A stretch of DNA of 43,744 nt from NCBI GenBank assembly GCA_938035525.1, contig CALHOI010000026.1, positions 1 to 43,744 on the forward strand, written 5' to 3'. A program made the position numbers and the translations under genes. Below, in pieces: positions 1 through 6,354 of this stretch; within the stretch, counting starts at the first letter, position 1; every line of letters starts with the position of its first letter. The notes beneath the pieces were generated by a model. That model saw only the letters and a program-made list of their open reading frames with translations, searched no databases and had not been told where the DNA came from. The stretch is from an uncultured Granulosicoccaceae bacterium (GTDB taxonomy: Bacteria > Pseudomonadota > Gammaproteobacteria > Granulosicoccales > Granulosicoccaceae).

Positions 1-83
1 GGCACAATGCGGTAGTAAATTGACATTGACTGCGCATAATGCACAAATGTCCAGAGAAAACAGAGCATTATCCAAGGATCTTC

Positions 84-680
84 ATGAACGAAGGCAGCAA
101 CAAAATAAACAACCAGTTTGAACGACGTCGCTTTTTGAGCGGCTCCTTAAAAGCGGCCGCTTTTGTCGGTGTATCTTCAGCCGCGCCTGCGGCGTTTAGC
201 TCAGCTTTAACGGCGCCAGTTCACGGACCCGAGCGCCGTATTCGTCTGGTTAATGCCCACACCTGGGAAAAACTTGATCTTGTGTATTGGGCCGAAGGCG
301 AATACCTTGGCGAAAGCATGCGTCAGATCAACCATTTAATGCGTGACCACAGAGCCGACGAATCCACCAACATGGACCCACGTCTCATTGACGATCTGCA
401 CAAGCTATATACGCTACTAGACACCGACGAACGCATGCACATACTGTCTGGCTTTCGCACCCAAGCAACAAACGCAATACTGCGCAATCGCTCAAACGGC
501 GTTGCCAAGTACAGCCTGCATATGGAAGGTCGTGCGGCAGATTTAAGCGTTCCTGGCAGAACCGCTAAACAGATACAGCAGGCAGCGCTCACCATGAAAG
601 CCGGTGGAGTAGGCTACTACGCCTCGTCTGGTTTTGTGCACATCGACACAGGTAACGTGAGGCAGTGGCAGCAAGGCTAA
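84..680 (+). CDS. Tat-exported murein endopeptidase, DUF882/YcbK (MepK-like), peptidase M15 fold
   Basis: Probable periplasmic peptidoglycan peptidase of the YcbK/MepK group, whose characterised member cleaves murein cross-links. A twin-arginine signal (ERRRFLSGS followed by an Ala-rich hydrophobic stretch) lies at the N-terminus. The metallopeptidase signature is visible as SGFRT, then HMEGRAAD, then GFVHIDTG, giving the zinc ligands His146, Asp153 and His186 when counted from the chosen start. The start at 84 is chosen because AAGGA sits 5-6 bases upstream. An in-frame ATG at 39 has no ribosome binding site and would push the Tat motif inward. The protein is 198 residues, close to the family's usual size. 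In relatives the gene follows an L,D-transpeptidase gene, which here would lie off the left edge. The family call is firm; the exact bond cleaved is inference. Confidence 0.88.
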   Translation: MNEGSNKINNQFERRRFLSGSLKAAAFVGVSSAAPAAFSSALTAPVHGPERRIRLVNAHTWEKLDLVYWAEGEYLGESMRQINHLMRDHRADESTNMDPRLIDDLHKLYTLLDTDERMHILSGFRTQATNAILRNRSNGVAKYSLHMEGRAADLSVPGRTAKQIQQAALTMKAGGVGYYASSGFVHIDTGNVRQWQQG

Positions 681-882
681 GCGCCCCTTTAGCAAAATCC
701 GTTATAAGTTTTTGAAGTTCAAACCCAGCCGACATTTCGTGTTCGGCTTCTGTGATTTGTGTCCCACCTCGATTCTTCCCAATAAGTTGAAATACACTTA
801 ACGCGGCACAGCAGTCCGATTGGACCCACGCCGCATCAAGATTGTATTGCAAGCCTTATATGGCGCGGGTGGGAAGAGAATA

Positions 883-1554
883 ATGGAAAACAAATCAGTT
901 CTATCAAGTCAGCTCAAAAAGCTGCTTATGTCAATATCAGTGCTGGCCTTGTCAGCTGGCTCCATATCAGCTCAAGCTGCCCAGTTTGGCGTGCGTGTTG
1001 TTGATGGTAATGGTGCCCCAATTGCTGGCGCTTCTGTTTGTATTGGCATGCAGGGTAACTACAAGCAATTTGGTGCAACCTTCACGGACCAGCAAGGTTA
1101 TGTTTCGGTTGATGTGCCAAATGTACCGTTGCTGGTTACTGTATCCAAAGATCGTTTTACTGGTATGCGCACCACAGAGCCAGCGCGTTCATTTAATTTG
1201 CTAAAAGAAGTCAAATTACGTGAAGGCACACCTGGTCCGCGTTGTCGTGCAGGTAGTGTGTTGGCAGAGCATAAGCCTGGCGTCGGTTCGATTGTGGTGA
1301 CTGATATTGCTATTGATGACGGCGCGTTCAGCAAAACACTATCTCCAACGGTTAGTGGCGAGCCAAACCAGTATCGTGTTGGCTCTTCAAAAGATCTGGA
1401 AGGTGTGCAGTGGCAACGTTTTTCAAATCAAATTGCGTTGGGTGGTGAATTGTCAGAAGAAGAGAAAGTCTATTTGCAAATGCGAAAGTTTGCTGGCACC
1501 ACGAAAGCTTTTCTGGAGTCACGCTCGGAAGTGATGACAATTAGATTGAACTGA
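883..1554 (+). CDS. Secreted protein of unknown function with a carboxypeptidase-regulatory-like N-terminal domain
   Basis: I do not recognise a named family for the whole 223-residue protein. It starts with a Sec signal peptide (LLMSISVLALSAGSISAQA, cut near AQA/AQF). Residues of about 30-90 resemble a carboxypeptidase-regulatory or prealbumin-like beta sandwich (VVDGNGAPIAGASVCIG, then TDQQGYVSVDVP, then LLVTVSK). The rest has no motif I can name; two Cys may form a disulfide. The start at 883 is preferred over an in-frame ATG at 820 because GGAAGAGA precedes it and the signal peptide then begins correctly. It stands alone and is followed by a terminator-like hairpin. A periplasmic or surface location is inferred from the signal peptide only. 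Confidence 0.75.
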   Translation: MENKSVLSSQLKKLLMSISVLALSAGSISAQAAQFGVRVVDGNGAPIAGASVCIGMQGNYKQFGATFTDQQGYVSVDVPNVPLLVTVSKDRFTGMRTTEPARSFNLLKEVKLREGTPGPRCRAGSVLAEHKPGVGSIVVTDIAIDDGAFSKTLSPTVSGEPNQYRVGSSKDLEGVQWQRFSNQIALGGELSEEEKVYLQMRKFAGTTKAFLESRSEVMTIRLN

Positions 1555-1575
1555 TTACCCTTGTTGGTGGGACTG

Positions 1576-1605
1576 TTTAACCAACGTCTATTTAACCAAC
1601 GTCTA
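1576..1605. repeat. Two perfect 15-bp tandem copies
   Basis: The unit TTTAACCAACGTCTA occurs twice without a gap, just after the stop of the secreted-protein gene. The first copy's AACCAAC also pairs with GTTGGT at 1563-1568, forming a small hairpin. It lies in the 3' untranslated region; no function is evident. Confidence 0.8.
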
Positions 1606-1618
1606 TTAGTGTTTAATG

Positions 1619-1649
1619 ACGGCTGTGCTTTTTTAGCGTGGCCGTTTTT
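1619..1649 (+). terminator. Probable rho-independent terminator after the secreted-protein gene
   Basis: A ten-base-pair stem with three G-U pairs (ACGGCTGTGC with GCGTGGCCGT) encloses a seven-base loop and is followed by five T residues. It lies between converging genes and would end rightward transcription. Confidence 0.6.
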
Positions 1650-1695
1650 ATTTACCTTCGCTGTTCATTAGATTGCAGGCTTTACAGGCGTTTAT

Positions 1696-1896
1696 TCAAG
1701 ATACACTATCGCTATCCTTCATCGAGCCAATCTCTTCATTGCTCAGGGTTCTGGCTTCACCTTCCACCATCTTCGGGATACCGTCGACGATAGGGTAGGC
1801 TAAACCGGCACTGCGACTCCATAGCTCCTCACCACGTAGTTTCAGTTTTCCTTTTGTGGCAGGGCAAACCAGAATATCTAACAGTCTTTTGTCCAT
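1696..1896 (-). CDS. Trm112-like/UPF0434 small protein (YcaR family)
   Basis: A 66-residue protein with the family signature: [12 protein letters not shown] at the start, [15 protein letters not shown] in the middle and EARTLSNEE near the end. This group is related to the zinc-ribbon Trm112 protein that supports methyltransferases in other domains of life; the bacterial role is not settled. Only one Cys (Cys11) remains, in CPATKG, so a full zinc ribbon is not possible; loss of the cysteines is common in this bacterial branch. The start is supported by AAGGAG seven bases upstream. It faces the secreted-protein gene and is not obviously in an operon. The C-terminal tail (SMKDSDSVS) is slightly longer than in E. 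coli. Confidence 0.88.
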   Translation of the reverse strand: MDKRLLDILVCPATKGKLKLRGEELWSRSAGLAYPIVDGIPKMVEGEARTLSNEEIGSMKDSDSVS

Positions 1897-1966
1897 TGGA
1901 TGACTCCTTACGTTTTATGTTTACATTTCTTTGTCTAAAAGTAGCGGGTGATTGCCTGCTCATATC

Positions 1967-2050
1967 AACCCATGCAGCTCAACCCATGCAGCTCAACCCA
2001 TGCAGCTCAACCCATGCAGCTCAACCCATGCAGCTCAACCCATACAGCGT
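1967..2050. repeat. 14-bp tandem repeat at the 3' end of znuA
   Basis: Five perfect copies of AACCCATGCAGCTC occupy 1967-2036, and a degenerate sixth copy runs into the last codons of znuA (its stop is at 2035-2037). Read on the znuA strand the unit is GAGCTGCATGGGTT, nearly the sequence that encodes the ZnuA C-terminus, so the array appears to have grown from the gene's own 3' end. Because 14 is not a multiple of three, the TGA formed at each junction falls in all three frames in turn. Confidence 0.95.
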
Positions 2051-2865
2051 TGCAGCTCATCAACCAGATTTTTCATCATCAGCGGGTAGTGATCGGCGCC
2101 TAGTGGTATGGTGCTGCCCAGTGGGTCAAGTATACCGTGCCCTATATCCAGGCCTTCACTGACGGTGTCTATGTAGCCATCGTTGTGCTGTGCTTCGGCA
2201 AAAATGCAGGCGCTTTGTTGCGCTATTTTCCTGACTTTTAGAAGGCGAGCAGCACCTGGGGTACGTGCATCGCTTTGTGCTATTGCCGTTGGCGCTTGCA
2301 GATCAAACGCATCGGCAAATTGTGTATATGCATCGTGGTAGACAATAAAAGACTTATCTTTAACAGGCCCCAGCTGTGCCTTAAGTTGCTGTTGCAGCAT
2401 GTGTAGGGTGTTTTGCGCGTGTGTAGCTTGCTGAGCATAGCGCTGGGCATTTGCCTCATCCAGCGAACTGAGCACCTCCGAGATAGCCGAGAGCCAGCTG
2501 ATGGCGTGCGTCGGGCTTAGCCAGTCGTGAGATTCTTCAGAGCTTTGCGCGATGGTCAGCACCGTTGCTTTACTTTGCGTTGAGTCAACGTATTGCAATA
2601 TAGCCGGGCTGACATCGCTTTCCAGGATAATAATCAGCTGAGCGCGCTGTATGGACTGGACCTGTGAGGGTTTTAATACAAAATTGTGCGGTGACTGATT
2701 TGGCTGAACCAGTAAATCGATGTTAGCTTGCTCACCTGCCACCATAGAGACCAGTGAATGAACCGGTGCGATATCAGTCAGTATGTCCAGCTTGGGTTGT
2801 TGCGCCCACGCGGTAGTGCAAAAGCAGCTTAGTAGCGTGAAGAGCGCGCGCTTACAGTAATACAA
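2035..2865 (-). CDS. znuA: Zinc ABC transporter, periplasmic zinc-binding protein ZnuA
   Basis: Periplasmic receptor that captures zinc and hands it to ZnuB. A signal peptide (residues 1-21, ending TTAWA) is followed by the cluster A-I solute-binding fold. Likely metal ligands are His60 (SPHNF), His113 (SHDWLSP) and His177 (VYHDAY), with the C-terminal DPLG motif also present. His60 and His113 are only 53 residues apart, so the long His/Asp-rich loop seen in many enteric ZnuA proteins is absent. The only start in the open frame is TTG at 2865, with GGAAAA nine or ten bases upstream; an in-frame stop lies seven codons further up. It is divergent from zur across a Zur box, so repression by Zur with zinc is expected. 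Its stop lies inside the start of a 14-bp repeat array. Confidence 0.93.
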   Translation of the reverse strand: MYYCKRALFTLLSCFCTTAWAQQPKLDILTDIAPVHSLVSMVAGEQANIDLLVQPNQSPHNFVLKPSQVQSIQRAQLIIILESDVSPAILQYVDSTQSKATVLTIAQSSEESHDWLSPTHAISWLSAISEVLSSLDEANAQRYAQQATHAQNTLHMLQQQLKAQLGPVKDKSFIVYHDAYTQFADAFDLQAPTAIAQSDARTPGAARLLKVRKIAQQSACIFAEAQHNDGYIDTVSEGLDIGHGILDPLGSTIPLGADHYPLMMKNLVDELQRCMG

Positions 2866-2891
2866 AGGCTTGTTTTCCGGATTTTATGCTA

Positions 2892-2906
2892 TGTTATATT
2901 ATAACA
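2892..2906. promoter_or_regulatory. Zur box in the znuA-zur divergent promoter
   Basis: TGTTATATTATAACA is a perfect seven-plus-seven inverted repeat that matches the core of the gammaproteobacterial Zur operator (GTTATAnTATAAC). It lies 26 bases upstream of znuA and 91 bases upstream of the chosen zur start. On the znuA strand it contains TATAAT, so bound Zur would mask the likely -10 element of znuA and could also repress the zur-znuC-znuB transcript. Confidence 0.9.
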
Positions 2907-2997
2907 GCTATAGTGCGTATTCCGCTGGCGCAGCGTTTGCCACACAAAATCAATCGAGACATCCAGCTTGAAAACAAACAGTTCAGGGGAGTCAAGC

Positions 2998-3462
2998 GTG
3001 GTTGCGTTTGTACAACACGACCATAAACGCTGTAAGCGCAGTGCCATGAGTGCTGTTAAGGCATTGTGCGAAGAGCGTCAACTACGGCTCACGCCGGTCA
3101 GGCGCCGAACACTTGAAATACTACTGCAGTCTCACAAAGGCCTGGGCGCATACGAGGTGCTGGCTGAACTCGCCTCGTGTGGCCTGGCGCAAAAACCGCC
3201 GCAGGTTTATCGAGCACTTGGGTTTCTCATTGAACAGGGCTTTGCACATAAGCTGGAACAACAAAACGCCTACGTTGCCTGCTGTGAGCCCAGCTCCTGC
3301 ATTAACCCTTGTTTTATGGTGTGTGCAAGTTGTGGTCGCGTGGCCGAACAGCCTGTGCCCAGAGCAAACAAGCAGTTGGTGGCTGCTGCCAACGAATTAG
3401 GATTTGCAGCCTCAGCATCAGTAATAGAGCTATCCGGGTTGTGCAACGAGTGTCCGGGCTAG
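2998..3462 (+). CDS. zur: Zinc uptake regulator Zur (Fur family)
   Basis: Fur-family repressor of zinc uptake. The winged-helix part includes LTPVRRRTLEILL and the recognition region PPQVYRALGFLIEQG. The dimerisation part holds two Cys pairs, CASCG and CNEC, that form the structural zinc site. ALCEERQLRLTPVRR and the position next to znuC identify Zur rather than Fur. I choose GTG at 2998 because GGGGAG lies six bases upstream; a TTG at 2968 would add ten residues with no ribosome binding site, and an ATG at 3046 would remove part of the N-terminus. The gene ends three bases before the proposed znuC start, so regulator and transporter genes are probably co-transcribed and autoregulated. Confidence 0.92.
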   Translation: MVAFVQHDHKRCKRSAMSAVKALCEERQLRLTPVRRRTLEILLQSHKGLGAYEVLAELASCGLAQKPPQVYRALGFLIEQGFAHKLEQQNAYVACCEPSSCINPCFMVCASCGRVAEQPVPRANKQLVAAANELGFAASASVIELSGLCNECPG

Positions 3463-3464
3463 CG

Positions 3465-4265
3465 GTGAACAACACTCCACTTATATCAATGCACGATGTC
3501 TGCTTGCACTACGGTAGCGATGTCGTGTTGCATGACATCAACTTTGCTGTGCAAAAAGGTGAGATCGTGACCATCCTGGGTCCCAACGGCTCTGGCAAAT
3601 CCACTTTTCTGCGCATTTTAGTTGGCGCGCTAAAACCAACTGGCGGAAAACTAGACCTGCAACCAGGCTTGCGGATTGGTTATGTTCCTCAACGGCTTAG
3701 TATTGATGCTAATTTACCTTTAACGGTTAAGCGGTTTTTAACGCTGGCCGCGCGTGGTGAGTCGCAGTCGACTTGGGTACAGCAGGTCGGGATACAAAAC
3801 TTACTTAATGCGCAAATGTCTCAGTTATCCGGCGGGCAACTACAGCGAGTTATGCTCACGCACGCTTTGTTAGCTAATCCGGACATACTCATTCTTGATG
3901 AGGCGACACAGGGTTTGGATCAACAGGGTGAAGCGGCTTTTTATCAGTTGATCGAAAAAGTGCGTAACGAACAAGGTTGTGCTGTGGTATTGGTCAGCCA
4001 CGATTTACATGTTGTGATGAGCGCGTCTGATCGCGTTATATGCCTTAACGGACACGTTTGTTGCGAGGGCGCACCTACCATTGTGTCAGCCGCGCCCGAA
4101 TACCGGGCTCTGTTTGGTCTGGGCACGGAAGGCGCTTTGGCATTGTATCGGCACGATCATGATCACACGCACGACCACGCGCACGACCACACGCACAATC
4201 ATCAGCACGTTCATGATCATGCCCACCGTGATCATTCTCAAGATCACGACGACACGGGTCATTGA
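3465..4265 (+). CDS. znuC: Zinc ABC transporter ATPase ZnuC with a His-rich C-terminal tail
   Basis: Cytoplasmic ATPase that powers ZnuB. Visible motifs are Walker A GPNGSGKST, the Q-loop in YVPQRL, signature LSGGQLQR, Walker B DILILDEAT and the H-loop SHDLHVV. The last 37 residues (4152-4262) contain 16 His alternating mainly with Asp, a tail that E. coli ZnuC lacks. GTG at 3465 immediately follows the zur stop and gives a normal N-terminus (ISMHDVCLHYGSD); an ATG at 3489 is the alternative. The open frame reaches back to 3309 but that part overlaps zur and is not ZnuC-like. The tail probably binds zinc as it enters the cytosol or senses it (inference), which is notable because ZnuA here lacks its own His-rich loop. 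Confidence 0.93.
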   Translation: MNNTPLISMHDVCLHYGSDVVLHDINFAVQKGEIVTILGPNGSGKSTFLRILVGALKPTGGKLDLQPGLRIGYVPQRLSIDANLPLTVKRFLTLAARGESQSTWVQQVGIQNLLNAQMSQLSGGQLQRVMLTHALLANPDILILDEATQGLDQQGEAAFYQLIEKVRNEQGCAVVLVSHDLHVVMSASDRVICLNGHVCCEGAPTIVSAAPEYRALFGLGTEGALALYRHDHDHTHDHAHDHTHNHQHVHDHAHRDHSQDHDDTGH

Positions 4266-4305
4266 TGTACTGTCCACTGCCTGATCAACAATTCAATTAG
4301 CGCTT

Positions 4306-5106
4306 ATGTTTGACGATTTTATGATTCGTGCATTTGTGGCTGGCTGCGGATTGGCCTTGGCAGCGGGGCCATTGGGTTGCTTTGTAGTGTGGCGTCGCAT
4401 GGCCTATTTCGGCGATGCCGTATCGCATGCCGCTTTGCTCGGAGTCGCACTGTCGCTGGCGTTTTCTCTGTCACCCATAGTCGGTGTTTTGCTGGTTGCG
4501 GTGGCGGTTGGCTACTGTATGGCGCGATTCAGTGGCGCACTGTATGCCGTGGATACCTTGTTGGGTGTGGTGGCCCATGTGGCTCTAGCGGTTGGTTTGG
4601 TTGCTGTGTCAAAGTTATCAGGCGTCAGGTTCGATTTAAACAGTTATCTTTTTGGTGACATTCTAGCGATTACGCAATCGGGTGTGCTGATTGTCTGGGC
4701 TGGTGCATTGGTGACGTTTGCGTTGTTAGTTTGGCGCTGGGTACCGTTACTCACCAGTACCTTGAATCCGGATCTGGCAACAGCAAAAGGCTACGATGTC
4801 GATCGGGAGCAATTGGTGTTAATGACGAGCTTAGCGGTGTTGGTTGCGGTTGCAATTAAGCTGGTGGGTGCCTTGCTAATCACTGCCATTCTGATTATAC
4901 CGGCGGCAACGGCACGGGCATTCAGTAAGACGCCAGAGCAAATGGCACTGATTGCCGTGTGCATTGGCGTGTTATCGGTGGGCTTGGGGTTGTTAATGTC
5001 ACTGCAGGCAGATACTCCCAGCGGCCCGAGTATCGTGGTCGCCGCTGGGGTGTTGTTTTTGCTGGCCAATGCACTGGCCAATGCACTGGCCAGAAAGCTG
5101 GCTTAA
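4306..5106 (+). CDS. znuB: Zinc ABC transporter permease ZnuB
   Basis: Integral inner-membrane permease of the ABC-3 family, 266 residues with about eight hydrophobic segments. Family landmarks include RRMAYFGDAVSHAALLGVAL near the N-terminus, FGDILAI in the middle and KLVGALLITAILIIPAATAR, which contacts the ATPase. It follows znuC by 40 bases and completes the transporter. ATG at 4306 lacks a strong ribosome binding site; ATG at 4321 is a possible alternative. Near the 3' end a 12-bp unit (CTGGCCAATGCA) is duplicated at 5062-5085, producing the peptide repeat ALANALAN just before the end. No hairpin terminator is visible in the short gap to the converging gene. Confidence 0.93.
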   Translation: MFDDFMIRAFVAGCGLALAAGPLGCFVVWRRMAYFGDAVSHAALLGVALSLAFSLSPIVGVLLVAVAVGYCMARFSGALYAVDTLLGVVAHVALAVGLVAVSKLSGVRFDLNSYLFGDILAITQSGVLIVWAGALVTFALLVWRWVPLLTSTLNPDLATAKGYDVDREQLVLMTSLAVLVAVAIKLVGALLITAILIIPAATARAFSKTPEQMALIAVCIGVLSVGLGLLMSLQADTPSGPSIVVAAGVLFLLANALANALARKLA

Positions 5107-5135
5107 AGCGTGGCCAGAGGTAAGCCGAAATAAGA

Positions 5136-5750
5136 CTAGCTGACTTGTTCTTTTACAAAGTTAATCAGGCTATCGGTGTCGGCATGAAAATGGTTATACA
5201 CAACCGTGCCATCCGGTGCCACTAAAATCAGCCAGGGCGTGCCGCCGGTTCGGTAGTTGATCATACTCAGCGGGTGATTCCCGGTTGCCTCTGTGCCTTC
5301 GTCGTGTCCCATGGTGATGGGTAGTTCATAACGTAGCTGTAAATCACGTACGGCCGATTTCGTATTGACGCTTCTACCTTCAAATACCGTTTGTATTGCG
5401 GTAATCGCCACCTCTGGATGATCATTAAATTCTTCCGCGAATTTTTGTATTGTCGGGAAGCCATACTTATGACAACCAGGGCACCAGTTCTGGAAGAACT
5501 TCATGAACAACCATTTGCCGCGTTGCTCCATAACTGAGAACTCAGTGGGATTGCCATTCGCGTCTATCCAGTAGTCGAGTTCAATCTCAGGTGCTTCGTA
5601 TTGCCTTATGCCGTATTTTTCCTGCTCGGGCACGGCACCAGTTTGCTCGGTGTCCTCTGAGTTGGCTAAAAGCGTGGAGGGGGCGGCGACAGAAAGCGCT
5701 CCCAGCCCCTGAATGAGCTGGCGGCGTTTCACGTTGTACTGACTGGACAT
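5136..5750 (-). CDS. TlpA-like thioredoxin-fold protein with twin-arginine signal
   Basis: Exported thiol-disulfide protein of the TlpA/AhpC-TSA superfamily. The N-terminus has a twin-arginine motif (KRRQLIQGLG) followed by a short hydrophobic stretch to about residue 30. The active-site motif is WCPGC (Cys90, Cys93) and the cis-proline sits in GGTPWLILV (Pro172). YNHFHADTDSL near the end fits the last strand and helix. It probably reduces a periplasmic disulfide or acts in cytochrome or metal-centre maturation; the partner cannot be read from the sequence. A CGGAG lies ten bases upstream of the start. It lies just downstream of the sulfite-reduction genes on the same strand, 73 bases away, so weak co-transcription is possible. 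Confidence 0.85.
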   Translation of the reverse strand: MSSQYNVKRRQLIQGLGALSVAAPSTLLANSEDTEQTGAVPEQEKYGIRQYEAPEIELDYWIDANGNPTEFSVMEQRGKWLFMKFFQNWCPGCHKYGFPTIQKFAEEFNDHPEVAITAIQTVFEGRSVNTKSAVRDLQLRYELPITMGHDEGTEATGNHPLSMINYRTGGTPWLILVAPDGTVVYNHFHADTDSLINFVKEQVS

Positions 5751-5823
5751 GGTGTTTGGCTCCGGTTGGCAAGCTGTAAAAATGTGACTGTCAACCCGTT
5801 GCTTAGTTCCGTGTTTTTTGCAG

Positions 5824-6354
5824 CTATTGGCGACTGTGCGCCGACTGGTGTGACAGTGGGTAGCTGGGTTGATAGTTGTGTTTGTACCTCGTGTTTAGTT
5901 CAGTGATCAAAGCCTCGTCAGGTGCATCATCGAACAAATAAGTGTTAATTCCTGTACGTTGCATGAATAGCAACTGATCGACCCTGATATCGCCAACAGC
6001 ACGTAATTCGCCTGTGTATCCAAAACGTTTTCGCAAAATACGAGCGTGGGAATAACCACGTCCGTCAGTGAAAACGGGAAAGTCTATGCAAATCAGTTTC
6101 AGTTCATCAATATACGGTTTTGCCCTGGTCACATCATCGGACGGACCAAGTAGTAAGCCGCCTGGTTGGGTGGTTGCTCCGGCAGCCAGTTCTGTGTAGC
6201 GATCAATGCTAACCACGCACTGCGTCACATCTTCGGGGAGCTCGTCGTTATCGGATAAGCTGACCCATGTGTCTGGAATAATGGCTGTAGCACGATTCGC
6301 ATTAGCGTTTGCCTCCAGGGCAAAGCCTGCGGAAGCTTTAAGCAGCAACGGCAT
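5824..6354 (-). CDS. DUF934 protein of the sulfite-reduction operon
   Basis: Cytoplasmic protein of about 176 residues of the DUF934 family, which is repeatedly found beside siroheme sulfite reductases and is thought to assist assimilatory sulfate reduction, though its chemistry is unproven. Recognisable parts are the central ICIDFPVFTDGRGYSHARILR block and the following GELRAVGDIRVDQLLFMQRTG stretch, characteristic of the family. The start at 6354 is chosen because AAGGAG lies eight bases upstream; it overlaps the end of the sulfite reductase gene by 17 bases, indicating translational coupling. An ATG at 6378 lies deeper in the upstream gene without support. No cysH is adjacent in this window. 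Confidence 0.9.
   Translation of the reverse strand: MPLLLKASAGFALEANANANRATAIIPDTWVSLSDNDELPEDVTQCVVSIDRYTELAAGATTQPGGLLLGPSDDVTRAKPYIDELKLICIDFPVFTDGRGYSHARILRKRFGYTGELRAVGDIRVDQLLFMQRTGINTYLFDDAPDEALITELNTRYKHNYQPSYPLSHQSAHSRQ

Noticed and set aside
1696-1896. Loss of zinc-ribbon cysteines in the Trm112-type protein as a novelty
   Set aside because: Many bacterial members of this family lack them, so it is ordinary variation.
1967-2050. CRISPR-like array
   Set aside because: The repeats are 14 bases, directly adjacent and without spacers; this is a simple tandem repeat.
1854-2162. Forward reading frame with a QPMQLNP-type repeat
   Set aside because: It is antisense to znuA and the small Trm112-type gene, and its repeat comes only from the 14-bp array.
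3309-3464. Longer N-terminus for ZnuC
   Set aside because: The extra 52 residues overlap zur and are unlike any ZnuC; the ABC domain begins normally after 3465.
4086-4277. Reverse frame rich in Val, Met and Ile opposite the ZnuC tail
   Set aside because: It is the complement of the His/Asp codons (CAC/GAC read as GTG/GTC) and has no independent support.
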